DNA of 64,000 bases from an uncultured Oscillibacter sp. (lineage in GTDB: Bacteria; Bacillota; Clostridia; Oscillospirales; Oscillospiraceae): contig CAJTSM010000010.1 in the NCBI GenBank assembly GCA_910578935.1, positions 35,987 through 99,986 of the forward strand, in the 5' to 3' direction. Both the position numbers and the translations under genes were made by a program. The notes beneath the pieces are model-generated. The model saw only the letters and a program-made list of their open reading frames with translations. It had not been told where the DNA came from and did not search any database. This document shows, one piece after another, positions 25,050 through 34,178 of the stretch (position 1 is its first letter; each line of letters begins with the position of its first letter).

Positions 25050-26405
25050 TTAATCTTCCGCTTCTACTTTTTTGATCTCCATGTCTTTGGGAAGAACCAA
25101 ACTCAGGATGATGGACACTACAAAAACCACCGCTACCACGTTGGAAGAAAATACGGACCGGATGGTTTCCGGGAAAATGTTCCAAATATCTGCTTCGCTG
25201 GTGGCGGTAAAGCCGATGCCAATGGCCAAAGACAGCGACGCAATGGTCACATTCCGCTGGGAGAACCCGCAGTTGGCGATCATCTGCATACCGGAAATCA
25301 CAATGGACCCGAACATCATGATCGTGCATCCGCCCAGTACGGATTCCGGTAAGGAGGCGAAGAAGTTCCCCACCGGCGGCAGGAGGCCCGCCAGCAGCAT
25401 GCACGCCGCGCCGGTCATAATTGTAAAACGGTTCACCACCTTGGTCATGGCAACAAGCCCTACATTCTGAGAGAAGGAGGTCACCGGCGGGCAGCCGAAG
25501 AGAGCAGCGATGGTGGAGGCATAACCGTCACAGGCCAGGGAACCGGAGATTTCCTCGCTGGTAATCTCCCGGCCCAGACCTCCGGAAACCAAGGCGGAAG
25601 TATCGCCGATCGTCTCCGCCGCGGATACCAGGAAAATGATACAGGCGGAGGCAACGGCTCCGGCGTGGAACTCCGGCAGATACGGCAGAAAGCGGGGCAG
25701 GGCAATCAGACCGCCGGACATCAGCGTACCCAGGTCCACCTTTCCCATAAAGATTGCCACGATGTAGCCTACCACTAAACCCGCCAGGACGCTGAGCTGC
25801 TTGAGATATCCCTTCGCCAGGACATTCCAGATGAGGCATGCCGCCAGGGTTATAACACCCAGCAGCAAGTTTTGAGCGGAACCGAAATCCTCGGTATAGC
25901 CGCCGCCAAAAGACCGGGTGCCTACGGTAAAGAGAGAAAATCCGATGGCCGTCACCACCGATGCCGCTACAATAGGGGTAATGATTTTTCGCCAGTATTT
26001 GGCCAGCAATCCCAAGGTGCCCTCCATCAGGCCGCCCACAATCACAGCGCCCACCAAAGAAGGATAACCGTAATTGGCGGCGATGGAACTGAGCACCGCC
26101 ACAAAGGTAAAGCTGACGCCCATGACCACCGGCAGTTTAGATCCCACCTTCCAGATGGGATAAAGCTGGATCAGCGTGGCAATCCCCGCCACAAACATGG
26201 CGTTCTGGAGCAAAATGGCTACCTCAGCCTGGCTGAGGGCCGGTTGCGCGGAGGCTGCAATTAAAGTAATAGGAGCTAAATTGGAGACGAACATCGCCAA
26301 GATGTGCTGGAGCCCGAAGGGGATAGCCTTTCCAATGGGGACCCTCCCGTTCAGCTGGTAAATGTTGTTGATGCTGCATTCCGGGGCTTGCCTTGTCTGG
26401 TTCAT
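25050..26405 (-). CDS. Nucleobase:cation symporter-2 family permease (xanthine/uracil type)
   Basis: 451 residues, about 14 membrane segments. NCS2 signatures: PFGLQHILAMFVSNLAP at the N terminus and the long conserved block AAETIGDTSALVSGGLGREIT near residue 285, followed by CPPVTSFSQNVGLV. The family imports xanthine, uric acid or uracil with protons. The start at 26405 (MNQTRQAPE) has AAAGGA upstream. The promoter carries a palindrome related to one at a xanthine dehydrogenase gene 31 kb away, which favours a purine substrate. Confidence 0.9.
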   Translation of the reverse strand: MNQTRQAPECSINNIYQLNGRVPIGKAIPFGLQHILAMFVSNLAPITLIAASAQPALSQAEVAILLQNAMFVAGIATLIQLYPIWKVGSKLPVVMGVSFTFVAVLSSIAANYGYPSLVGAVIVGGLMEGTLGLLAKYWRKIITPIVAASVVTAIGFSLFTVGTRSFGGGYTEDFGSAQNLLLGVITLAACLIWNVLAKGYLKQLSVLAGLVVGYIVAIFMGKVDLGTLMSGGLIALPRFLPYLPEFHAGAVASACIIFLVSAAETIGDTSALVSGGLGREITSEEISGSLACDGYASTIAALFGCPPVTSFSQNVGLVAMTKVVNRFTIMTGAACMLLAGLLPPVGNFFASLPESVLGGCTIMMFGSIVISGMQMIANCGFSQRNVTIASLSLAIGIGFTATSEADIWNIFPETIRSVFSSNVVAVVFVVSIILSLVLPKDMEIKKVEAED

Positions 26406-26469
26406 AATGGCAGTTTCCTTTCTCCTTACGCATTTCCCGCCGGGCACTGCCGCCGGGAGTTCGCCTTCT

Positions 26470-26499
26470 ATTATATGCACAAAGGTCGACCTTTGTCAA
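26470..26499 (-). promoter_or_regulatory. Permease promoter with palindromic operator in the spacer
   Basis: Minus-strand TTGACA (26494-26499), 18-base spacer, TATAAT (26470-26475). The spacer is filled by the perfect 18-base palindrome ACAAAGGTCGACCTTTGT (26479-26496). Binding there would block RNA polymerase. Similar half-sites occur at 57278-57293. Confidence 0.8.
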
Positions 26500-26560
26500 A
26501 CAAATTTTTTGTACTTCTAACAAAAATTTTGAGGAACCTGCTTTTTGAGCCTTGCACACG

Positions 26561-26590
26561 CAAAAAGGACCCGCCTTTCAGGCGGGTCCT
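26561..26590 (-). terminator. Terminator of the der-plsY-gpsA operon
   Basis: AGGACCCGCC and GGCGGGTCCT pair around a 5-base loop; TTTTT follows on the minus strand. Confidence 0.9.
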
Positions 26591-26613
26591 CCGGCGCTTT
26601 CACTCAAATTTCC

Positions 26614-27621
26614 TCACAGCCAGGCGGTTCCCAGAAGCTCGTCCTTCCCCGACCGTCCCATCAGCTCCGGGACCACATCCCGGGCCTGCCTGCCCTGATA
26701 CAGCACTTCATAAGCACACTGGCAGATCGGCATCTCCACACCCTCTCGGACCGCCAATTGGTGGACGCTCTCAGCGGCATAGTAGCCCTCCACCACCGTA
26801 CCCACTTCCTTCATGGCCTCCTGAACGCTCTTGCCCTGGCCAATGAGCATGCCCGCCCGGTTATTCCGGGAGTGCATGGAGGTACAGGTAACAATCAGGT
26901 CCCCCATACCCGCAAGCCCGCCGAAGGTCCGCCGGACGCCCCCCAGATGCTCCCCCAGCCGGGTGATCTCCGCCATGGCCCGAGTCATCAGCAAGGCTCT
27001 CGTGTTGTCCTGGAAGCCCAGCCCCGCGCAGATGCCGCAGCTGAGGGCGATGACATTTTTCAACGCCGCCGCCAGCTCCACACCCACGATATCATAGCTG
27101 GTGTAGACCCGGAAGCAGTCGCTCATAAAGGCGTCCTGGACAAAACGGGCCTCCTCCAGCTCTGGGCAGGCCGCCACACAGGCTGTGGGCAACCGAAGAC
27201 CTACCTCCTCTGCGTGGGAGGGACCGGAGAGAGCCACGATCCCCCGGCACACATCCCCGGTGGCCTCCCGCAGAACCTGACTCATACGGAGGTTCGTGTC
27301 CCGCTCAATCCCTTTGGAAACCGTCACCAGAACGGTTCCAGGCCGCAGGTAAGGGGCAATATTCTTTCCCGTTTCCCGGACGGCAAAGGAGGGCGGCGCG
27401 CTGACCACCAGGTCCGCTCCTTCCAAACACGCCAAATCTCCGGTAATCTTCAGCGCTCCCGGCAGAAGAACACCTTTCAGCAGGGGATTTTCCCGGGTCC
27501 GGGCCATTTCCTCCGCCTTGGCGGGGGTCCGGGACCAGAGAGTCACATTGTGCCCGTTGTCGCACAGCACCAGTGCCAGGGCCGTGCCCCAGCCGCCGCT
27601 GCCCAATACCACCGCCTTCAT
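26614..27621 (-). CDS. gpsA: Glycerol-3-phosphate dehydrogenase [NAD(P)+]
   Basis: 335 residues. Rossmann motif GSGGWGTALA at the N terminus; catalytic-domain block ALKNVIALSCGICAGLGF near residue 190 with the active-site Lys; GGLAGMGDLIVTC near 250. It makes sn-glycerol-3-phosphate for phospholipids, the substrate of the preceding PlsY. ATGA overlap with plsY. In many Clostridia spoIVA follows; it is not here. Confidence 0.95.
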   Translation of the reverse strand: MKAVVLGSGGWGTALALVLCDNGHNVTLWSRTPAKAEEMARTRENPLLKGVLLPGALKITGDLACLEGADLVVSAPPSFAVRETGKNIAPYLRPGTVLVTVSKGIERDTNLRMSQVLREATGDVCRGIVALSGPSHAEEVGLRLPTACVAACPELEEARFVQDAFMSDCFRVYTSYDIVGVELAAALKNVIALSCGICAGLGFQDNTRALLMTRAMAEITRLGEHLGGVRRTFGGLAGMGDLIVTCTSMHSRNNRAGMLIGQGKSVQEAMKEVGTVVEGYYAAESVHQLAVREGVEMPICQCAYEVLYQGRQARDVVPELMGRSGKDELLGTAWL

Positions 27622-28283
27622 GATCCGCCCTCCGGTTTCTTATGGAACGAGAGCTTCCGCTCCGTGCCGTGAAACAGACGCTGGGCATTACCCCGGTGCT
27701 GCCAGACCACCAGCCCCCCAAGGAGGAACGCCAGAACCACGACACGCACATCCGGGTAGCAGTACCAACTGATAAAGGGAAAACTTGCTCCGGCCCACAG
27801 GGAGCCCAGAGAGACATACCGTGTCAGAGCCGTCAGGATCAGGAAGCCTCCCCAGACCACCAGGGCAATGCGCCAGTCAATCATAATGGCGATGGTACCG
27901 CCGGAGAGGATACCTTTACCCCCTTTAAAGTGGAACATGCAGGGAAACATGTGGCCCAAAAGGCAGAAGAGCGCCGCCCAGTATTTCCCCAGTACCGGGT
28001 CCCAGGCGAAGAGCCAGCTCCCCAGCAGCACGGCAATCACCGCCTTCAGCACGTCGCAGAGAATCACCGCGAAGGTCAGCCAGCCGCCAAAAGTCCGGTG
28101 AAAATTTGTCAGTCCAGCGTTGCCGCTGCCATGGTTCCGCACATCGTCTCGAAGAATATACTTGGACACGATCACCGCGCCGTTAAAGCAGCCCAGGAAA
28201 TAGGACGCCGCAGCCACGATGACCAAAACCAGGATCAGCCCCAGCCCGGAAGGGGCCGCGTAAATCAGACCAGTCGCACCCAT
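27618..28283 (-). CDS. plsY: Glycerol-3-phosphate acyltransferase PlsY
   Basis: 221 residues, polytopic. Three PlsY motifs are visible: HGSGNAGLTNFHRTFG near residue 51, the loop HFKGGKG near 117, and GNAQRLFHGTERKLSF at the C terminus. It acylates glycerol-3-phosphate with acyl-phosphate at the membrane. Between der and gpsA, a conserved order. Confidence 0.93.
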   Translation of the reverse strand: MGATGLIYAAPSGLGLILVLVIVAAASYFLGCFNGAVIVSKYILRDDVRNHGSGNAGLTNFHRTFGGWLTFAVILCDVLKAVIAVLLGSWLFAWDPVLGKYWAALFCLLGHMFPCMFHFKGGKGILSGGTIAIMIDWRIALVVWGGFLILTALTRYVSLGSLWAGASFPFISWYCYPDVRVVVLAFLLGGLVVWQHRGNAQRLFHGTERKLSFHKKPEGGS

Positions 28284-28286
28284 ACC

Positions 28287-29615
28287 TTACACCTCCTTGT
28301 CGCCCCTCTGCCGGACGGAAATTCTGATAGGCGTTCCCTCCAGGCCGAAGGTATTGCGGATGCAGTTCTCCAGATACCGCTGATAGGAGAAATGAAACAG
28401 CTTTGTGTCGTTGCAGAAAATGACGTAGTGGGGCGGCTTGATGCCCACCTGGGTCATATAGTAGATTTTCAGCCTCCGGCCCTTGTCCGTGGGGGGCTGG
28501 ACCCGGGTCTGGGCGTCCGCCAGCACGTCGTTCAGCATGCCCGTGGTAATCCGGGTGGCCGCCTGGTTGGAGACGTAGTCGATGAGCTCGAAGAGCCGGT
28601 CCACTCGCTGGCCGGTCTTGGCGGAGATGAAGAGGACGGGGGCGTAGGTCATGAAACTTAAAGCCTCCTGGACCTCTTTGCGCATGCGGTCCATGGTCTT
28701 GCCGTCTTTTTCCACCAGGTCCCATTTGTTGACGACAATGATGCTGGCCTTCCCCGCCTCGTGGGCCAGGCCCGCCACTTTCGTGTCCTGCTCCGTGACT
28801 CCCTCCGTGGCGTCGATTAGGATGAGGCACACGTCGGAGCGCTCAATGGCCATGGTGGCCCGGAGGACGCTGTACTTTTCAATGGCCTCCTCCACCTTAG
28901 ATTTTCGCCGGAGGCCCGCCGTGTCGATAAAGACAAATTTCCCCTTGTCGTTCTCGAACCGGGAATCGATGGCGTCCCGTGTGGTGCCCGCCACATCGGA
29001 GACAATCACACGTTCCTCCCCCAGGATCTTGTTCACCAGGGAGGACTTTCCCGCGTTGGGCTTTCCGATGACGGCCACCTTGATGGCGTCGTCCTCTTCC
29101 TCCTCCTCATCCTCCGGAGGGAAATACCGTAGGCACGCGTCCAGCAGGTCCCCGGTGCCGTGGCCGTGGACAGCGGAGACAGCGATGGGATCCCCCAGTC
29201 CCAAGTTGTAGAACTCGTAAAAATCCGGGTCCGGAGCTCCGGTGGAGTCCATCTTGTTCACCGCCAGGACAATGGGCTTCCCACTGCGAAGGAGCATGGC
29301 AGCCACCTCCTGGTCCGAAGCGGTGAGGCCCGTCCGAATATCCGTCAAAAAGACGATGACCGTGGCCGTCTCAATGGCAGTCCGGGCCTGATCCCGCATG
29401 AACTCCAGAATCTGGTTATCCGTCCGGGGCTCAATGCCCCCGGTGTCCACCAGCGTAAAGGCCCGGCCGCACCAGTCGGACTCCCCGTAGATGCGGTCCC
29501 GGGTGACGCCGGGGGTGTCCTCCACGATGGACAGGCGCTTCCCGATGATTTTATTGAATAGCATGGACTTGCCCACGTTGGGGCGGCCCACGATGGCGAT
29601 GATAGGCTTTGGCAT
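28287..29615 (-). CDS. der: Ribosome-associated GTPase Der (EngA)
   Basis: 442 residues with two tandem GTPase domains: GRPNVGKSMLFN near residue 8 and GKPNAGKSSLVN near 182, each with a DTxG (DTGGIEP, DTAGLRR) and NKxD (NKMD, NKWD) motif, followed by the KH-like C-terminal domain. Needed for 50S assembly. Start at 29615 (MPKPIIAIVG) places the first P-loop correctly; a longer reading adds unrelated sequence. Confidence 0.96.
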   Translation of the reverse strand: MPKPIIAIVGRPNVGKSMLFNKIIGKRLSIVEDTPGVTRDRIYGESDWCGRAFTLVDTGGIEPRTDNQILEFMRDQARTAIETATVIVFLTDIRTGLTASDQEVAAMLLRSGKPIVLAVNKMDSTGAPDPDFYEFYNLGLGDPIAVSAVHGHGTGDLLDACLRYFPPEDEEEEEDDAIKVAVIGKPNAGKSSLVNKILGEERVIVSDVAGTTRDAIDSRFENDKGKFVFIDTAGLRRKSKVEEAIEKYSVLRATMAIERSDVCLILIDATEGVTEQDTKVAGLAHEAGKASIIVVNKWDLVEKDGKTMDRMRKEVQEALSFMTYAPVLFISAKTGQRVDRLFELIDYVSNQAATRITTGMLNDVLADAQTRVQPPTDKGRRLKIYYMTQVGIKPPHYVIFCNDTKLFHFSYQRYLENCIRNTFGLEGTPIRISVRQRGDKEV

Positions 29616-29676
29616 AAGGCATCCCTCCCGGCGGCGGCACGCCGCCTTATTTTTTAAAACATATAAATCCAGTTTC

Positions 29677-29705
29677 ATTATAACCGGGATGGGCCAAAGG
29701 CGCAA
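29677..29705 (-). promoter_or_regulatory. Sigma-A promoter of der-plsY-gpsA
   Basis: Minus-strand TTGCGC (29700-29705), 17-base spacer, TATAAT (29677-29682), about 60 bases before der. Confidence 0.8.
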
Positions 29706-29727
29706 GGAAAATCTTTCCGGGAATGGG

Positions 29728-29753
29728 AAAAGGCGGAGGCTTCCGCCTCCGCC
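29728..29753 (-). terminator. Terminator of the gntR-ABC operon
   Basis: GGCGGAGGC, loop TTCC, GCCTCCGCC; TTTTCCC follows on the minus strand. It lies directly after the ABC permease stop. Confidence 0.8.
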
Positions 29754-29764
29754 CGGGAAATCCG

Positions 29765-30409
29765 TTATCTTCTCCGGCAGTACCCCGCCGCGCTGAGGGC
29801 CAGGGAGAGAAGGAACATTCCCGCCAGGGCCAGCGCCCCCGTCAGCAGCGCAAGCGGGAAATTCCCCGTCAGGGACACCAGGTCCGCCACGGTCCACCAG
29901 CCGTCCTCAAAATTCTTGATGGCGTAAAACAGCAGGAAGGCCAGAGGGAGGCTGGTAAACTGGGCAATCTGGGTTCCAAACCAGTAGTAAAAGGGCAGGC
30001 TGAACACCGCGAAGACCGGGGGCAGCGCCACCGCAGCCAGGATGGAAAGTCCCAGCACCTCCGGCCAAAAGGTCCGGTACATGGCGAAGGCCGCCAAATT
30101 CGATACCACGGCCCCCGCGACGCTGACTGGCACCGTCAGCAGCACGGCGGCGTACTTCCCCGCCATCACCTTCCCCACGCCCACCGGCATGGTCCGCTGA
30201 TAGCTCCTCCAGGCCGTCTTCTCCTCCTTCTCCAGGGCCGTGAGGTGCAGAATGCCCACCATCATATCCAGGGCAAAGGAGAACAGCATCCCGGCGTAAA
30301 CGCCGCTCTTGTACCCGAGCAGGACCAGCAATCCCCCCAGCACCGCCAGGACCACCTTGTCCATCCCCTTGAAAAACAGGCACAGGTCCTTATAAATCAT
30401 TCCCCGCAT
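29765..30409 (-). CDS. ABC-2 type permease
   Basis: 214 residues with six predicted membrane helices; MRGMIYKDLCLFFKGMDK is the common N-terminal pattern of small ABC-2 permeases regulated by YtrA-type GntR proteins. The start overlaps the ATPase gene by 13 bases. It pairs with that ATPase; the cargo is unknown, possibly an antimicrobial or envelope-stress compound. Confidence 0.85.
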   Translation of the reverse strand: MRGMIYKDLCLFFKGMDKVVLAVLGGLLVLLGYKSGVYAGMLFSFALDMMVGILHLTALEKEEKTAWRSYQRTMPVGVGKVMAGKYAAVLLTVPVSVAGAVVSNLAAFAMYRTFWPEVLGLSILAAVALPPVFAVFSLPFYYWFGTQIAQFTSLPLAFLLFYAIKNFEDGWWTVADLVSLTGNFPLALLTGALALAGMFLLSLALSAAGYCRRR

Positions 30410-31254
30410 GACGCTTCCCCCTTGATATAAAACAGCATGATGTCCTCCAGGGACGCGGCGTCCGCCAAGGCCTTGGGGTACTTCCGCCCGGCGATGGCCC
30501 GGTCCCGGACCAGGTATTCCGTGCTGACTCCGGTCTCCCGGCGGACGATGCAATCCCTGGCCTCCACCTCCGTGCCCTTGCCGCAGCGGAGGATGCCGTA
30601 CTGGTCCAGAAGCACGTCCTTCTCCTCCTCGAAGACGATCTTCCCCTGGTGGATCAGCACCACGTAGTCCGCAATCTTCTGAATATCGGAGGTAATGTGG
30701 GAAGAGAAGAACACGGCATGCTCCTCGTCCTGGATGAAATCCAGCAGAATGTCCAGAATCTCGTCCCGGACCACCGGGTCCAGCCCCGCCGTGGCCTCGT
30801 CCAGAATCAGCAGCCTGGGCTTGTGGGCCAGGGCGGCGGAGATCGCCAGCTTCATCTTCATGCCCTTGGAGAAGGTCTTGACCCGCTTCCGCTCCGGCAG
30901 GGCGAAGCGCTTGAGATATGCCCGGTACGCCTCCCCGTCCCAGGCGGGATAGACCCCGGAGAGGACCTTTTCCACATTCAGAGGCGTGAAGACCTCCGGG
31001 AAATTACAGGCGTCGAACACCACGCCCACGCCGCTCTTCACGGCGGGGTCCGTGTGGTCCCGGCCCAGAACCTCCACGGTCCCGCCGTCCTTTTTCAGCT
31101 CGTTTAAAATGAGGTTGATAACGGTGCTTTTCCCCGCGCCGTTCTCCCCGATAAAGCCCACGATGCGCCCCCGGGGCACCCGGAACGACACGTGGTCCAG
31201 GGTGAAGCCCGGGAACCGCTTGCAGAGGTCCCGGACCAGGATGCTGTTTTCCAT
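30397..31254 (-). CDS. ABC transporter ATP-binding protein
   Basis: 285 residues. Walker A GENGAGKSTVI near residue 38, signature FSKGMKMKLAISAAL near 130, Walker B LLILDEATAGLDP near 150, H-loop SSHIT near 185. Start ATG at 31254 has AGGAG 7 bases upstream; a TTG two codons earlier is badly spaced. The C-terminal 80 residues are accessory. Middle gene of the regulator-ATPase-permease unit. Confidence 0.92.
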   Translation of the reverse strand: MENSILVRDLCKRFPGFTLDHVSFRVPRGRIVGFIGENGAGKSTVINLILNELKKDGGTVEVLGRDHTDPAVKSGVGVVFDACNFPEVFTPLNVEKVLSGVYPAWDGEAYRAYLKRFALPERKRVKTFSKGMKMKLAISAALAHKPRLLILDEATAGLDPVVRDEILDILLDFIQDEEHAVFFSSHITSDIQKIADYVVLIHQGKIVFEEEKDVLLDQYGILRCGKGTEVEARDCIVRRETGVSTEYLVRDRAIAGRKYPKALADAASLEDIMLFYIKGEASCGE

Positions 31255-31256
31255 GG

Positions 31257-31634
31257 TCAATCTCCTTCTTCATAAAACAATGCCAGAATGCCCGTCAGTT
31301 TCTCCAGCGGGATGCCGTGGGACCGGCCCAGCTCCGCCGCCCGCTGGAGGAGGCCTTCCGCCTCCCGGAGCCGCTCCTCCCGGATGAATTCCTGATTTTG
31401 GGCGGCCACAAAGCTGCCCTTGCCGGACACCGTCTCAATGAAGCCGTCCCGGGTCAGGTCCTCATAGGCCCGCTGGACCGTGATGACGCTGAGGTGGAGC
31501 TCCTTCGCCAGGGCCCGCATGGAAGGTAAAGCTTCCCCGGCGGTCAGGGTCCCGTCCATAATTTGGGTCTTAATCTGCCCGCAGATCTGCTCATAGATTG
31601 GTTTCCCGCTGCTGTTGCTGATGAGAATGTCGAT
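31257..31634 (-). CDS. GntR-family (YtrA-type) regulator with no canonical start codon
   Basis: About 125 residues. The winged helix is complete only if translation begins upstream of the first ATG (31559): the reading IDILISNSSGKPIYEQI and then GTLTAGEALPSMRALAKEL matches the usual YtrA N terminus (ISNSSxxPIYEQI). No ATG, GTG or TTG exists in that part of the frame; the best-placed codon is ATC at 31634, eight bases after AAGGGGGG. The C terminus is a short dimerisation helix. It probably represses its own operon through the palindrome near the promoter. Confidence 0.75.
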   Translation of the reverse strand: MDILISNSSGKPIYEQICGQIKTQIMDGTLTAGEALPSMRALAKELHLSVITVQRAYEDLTRDGFIETVSGKGSFVAAQNQEFIREERLREAEGLLQRAAELGRSHGIPLEKLTGILALFYEEGD

Positions 31635-31669
31635 CGGTATCGCCCCCCTTGTATTGTTCGTACTGTGTG

Positions 31670-31716
31670 TATCGGTTCGATAAGTACACTATATGCGCTT
31701 GTGGCTCTTTTGTCAA
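31670..31716 (-). promoter_or_regulatory. Promoter and operator of the gntR-ABC operon
   Basis: Minus-strand TTGACA (31711-31716), 17-base spacer, TATAGT (31688-31693). Immediately downstream is the inverted repeat TATCG-AAC-CGATA (31670-31682), flanked by GTGTA and CACAC, a likely GntR binding site. Confidence 0.8.
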
Positions 31717-31813
31717 GAGGAAACGCGAAAAAAGAGGGGAAAATCTTCCCCTCTTCGTTTAACTCCTTATAAAACCAAGCCGATTGGCAATGAAAAGACA
31801 AACAGCTTACTTT

Positions 31814-32452
31814 TTATATTGCGGCTTTTGCCATGTCACAATCTTTCGCTAAAGGGCAGCTTTCACATTTGGGGCTGCGGGCTGTACAGGTATCCCGGCC
31901 AAAGAGCACCATCCGATGGCAAAAATTATTGGACTCCTTCGGAGGCAGCACCTGCCGAAGCTGTTTTTCCACCTGGAGCGGGTCTTTGGAACCGTCCGTA
32001 AATCCTAAACGGCCGGTAATCCGGATGCAATGGGTGTCGCAGACATATGCGGGCTGACCATAGATATCCCCTAAAATCAGATTGGCGGTCTTTCGCCCTA
32101 CTCCAGGGAGGCTGGTCAGCTCCTCCATCGTACCCGGAACTTTGCCGCCGAACTCCCCCAGCAGCCGCTGTGCGCAGAGGACCAAGTCTTTGGACTTCCC
32201 GTTATAAAAACCGCAGGAGTGTATGTACTCCCCCACCTCCTTGGGATCTGCCTCTGCAAAACTCTCTAAGGTGGGAAAACGGGCGTAAAGGGCGGGGGTC
32301 ACCTGGTTCACCCTTGCGTCGGTACACTGAGCGGAAAGCCGCACTGCAAACAGAAGTTCATAGTCTTTCTCATATCGCAAAGAGCACAGCCCGTCAGGAT
32401 AAATATTTTTCAAAGTTTCGATGACACGCTTTACGGCGGCTTTCGATTTCAT
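31814..32452 (-). CDS. nth: Endonuclease III
   Basis: 212 residues. Helix-hairpin-helix LPGVGRKTANLIL with the catalytic Lys, the catalytic Asp in CDTHCIRITGRL, and four cysteines of the [4Fe-4S] cluster in CTARSPKCESCPLAKDC. It is a base-excision repair glycosylase/lyase for oxidised pyrimidines. GGGGAGGG precedes the ATG. The usual VDTHV is CDTHC here. Follows recN closely. Confidence 0.94.
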   Translation of the reverse strand: MKSKAAVKRVIETLKNIYPDGLCSLRYEKDYELLFAVRLSAQCTDARVNQVTPALYARFPTLESFAEADPKEVGEYIHSCGFYNGKSKDLVLCAQRLLGEFGGKVPGTMEELTSLPGVGRKTANLILGDIYGQPAYVCDTHCIRITGRLGFTDGSKDPLQVEKQLRQVLPPKESNNFCHRMVLFGRDTCTARSPKCESCPLAKDCDMAKAAI

Positions 32453-32495
32453 GATGTTCCCTCCCCATGTCTCATAAAGACTTTTATAATATATT

Positions 32496-34178
32496 TTATA
32501 ATGTTTTTCTGTACATTTCTGCCGCATCCAAAAGTTCTCCGGCACTTTTCAGCAAGGCATCTGTCACTTGCGTTCCGCCGGTAATCCGGGCCAGCTCCGC
32601 TTCCCGCCGCTCTCGATCCAGCTGCACCACTTTTGTATAGGTCCGGCCTTTGGCCTCTCCTTTTTCCACGGAAAAGTGAGTATCCGCCATAGCGGCAAGC
32701 TGGGGCAGATGGGTAACGCACAGGACTTGCTTGCGGCGGCTGACCTGCGCCAGTTTTTCCGCCACTTTTTGAGCCGCCCGGCCGGAAACACCGGTATCCA
32801 CCTCATCAAAAACCAGAGTACCCACGTCCTCCTGCTCCGCCAGAACATTCTTCAAAGCCAGCATGATCCGGGCCAGTTCGCCGCCGGAAGCAATCCTGGC
32901 AATGGGTTTCAAATCCTCTCCGGCGTTAGCGGACATCAGAAAACGCACCACGTCACAGCCGTCGGGCCCCGGTTCCTTTTCCGCGAAGTCAATGGCAAAC
33001 CGGACCCGGTTCATATCCAAATCCCGGAGCTCTGTTTGCGTACGGGCCTCCAACGCCGACGCTGCCTTCCGCCTGGCTTTTGTCAAAGCCGCTCCCGATG
33101 ACCGGACAGCTTGTTCCGCCTTGCCCAATTTCTTCTCCAGAAGGAGCAGCGTGTCACCCGCTGTTTCAATGGCATCCAGCTCTGCCCGGCGCTGGTCCAA
33201 ATAGGCCAGCATTTCTTCCACGGTAGCTCCATATTTCTTTTTCAGCCGGTAAAGCTGGTCCGCCCGGCTCTCCGCTGCGTCCAGTTCCTCAGGGGAGAAG
33301 TCAAAGGCCCCCCTCAAATCCCGGATTGTCTCCGCCAGGTCATAAGCTTCGCTCCGCAGGGCCCCCAGACGCTTGTATGCCTCCGACAGTTCCTCATCCA
33401 GATTCCGCACGCCGGAGAGGGCCTCCTCTGCGTCCCGAAGCTGGTTCACAGCCCCGGCGTTCTCATCGTCGCCGGAAAGGCAGTAATCTGCGCCGGAAAG
33501 GGCGGAAAGATACTTTTCCCCATTGCGCAGTAAATTCCGGCGTGCCTCCAGCTCCTCTTCCTCCCCCAGGCGGAGCTCTGCACGCTCCAGCTCGCTGATT
33601 TGAAAACGAAGGCTGTCCACACGGCGGGCCTTCTCCGCCTCATCCATTTGCAGCGCTTTGATTTGCGCCTGAAGGTCCGAGAGAACAGCGTAAGCTTTTT
33701 GATAAGCTTCCAGCGGCTCTTCCACCTGGCCGAAACGATCCAGATAGGCCCCATGCAGCTCCTCATCTAAGAGCTGCGCCCCGTCATGCTGGCCGTGAAT
33801 ATTTAAAAGCTCTCCGCCAATCTGGCGGAGCTGGGCCACCGTGACCGGCCGTCCATTTATCCGGCAGGCATTCTTTCCATCTCCGGAGATCTCCCGCTGG
33901 AGGAGGAGATTCCCGTCCTCATCAGGAGCCACGCCATTTTCCAAAAGGCCCGGCAAGTCCGCCGGAACAGCGGAAAATTCCGCACTGACAAACGCCTTTG
34001 CCGCGCCGGTACGAATCAGATCCCGGGAAGTCCGTCCTCCCAAAACCGCCCCCATAGCGTCAATGACAATGGATTTGCCCGCTCCGGTTTCTCCGGTAAG
34101 AGCATTGAAGCCCGGACGGAACCGGATGTCCGCCCCCTCAATGACCGCAATATTCTCAATATGCAGAATCTCCAGCAT
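32496..34178 (-). CDS. recN: DNA repair protein RecN
   Basis: 560 residues, SMC-like. Walker A GETGAGKSIVIDAMGAVLGG near residue 30; long coiled coils around residues 150-350; signature RIASGGELARIMLALK and Walker B VFDEVDTGVSG near 470. It acts early in double-strand break repair. Start at 34178 (MLEILHIENIAVI) is preceded by AAAGGGG. Separated from argR by 448 bases that contain repeat copy B; no LexA box was seen. Confidence 0.95.
   Translation of the reverse strand: MLEILHIENIAVIEGADIRFRPGFNALTGETGAGKSIVIDAMGAVLGGRTSRDLIRTGAAKAFVSAEFSAVPADLPGLLENGVAPDEDGNLLLQREISGDGKNACRINGRPVTVAQLRQIGGELLNIHGQHDGAQLLDEELHGAYLDRFGQVEEPLEAYQKAYAVLSDLQAQIKALQMDEAEKARRVDSLRFQISELERAELRLGEEEELEARRNLLRNGEKYLSALSGADYCLSGDDENAGAVNQLRDAEEALSGVRNLDEELSEAYKRLGALRSEAYDLAETIRDLRGAFDFSPEELDAAESRADQLYRLKKKYGATVEEMLAYLDQRRAELDAIETAGDTLLLLEKKLGKAEQAVRSSGAALTKARRKAASALEARTQTELRDLDMNRVRFAIDFAEKEPGPDGCDVVRFLMSANAGEDLKPIARIASGGELARIMLALKNVLAEQEDVGTLVFDEVDTGVSGRAAQKVAEKLAQVSRRKQVLCVTHLPQLAAMADTHFSVEKGEAKGRTYTKVVQLDRERREAELARITGGTQVTDALLKSAGELLDAAEMYRKTL

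Noticed and set aside
31559..31561. ATG as start of the GntR regulator
   Set aside because: It would truncate the winged helix and has no ribosome-binding site; the upstream frame continues with conserved residues.
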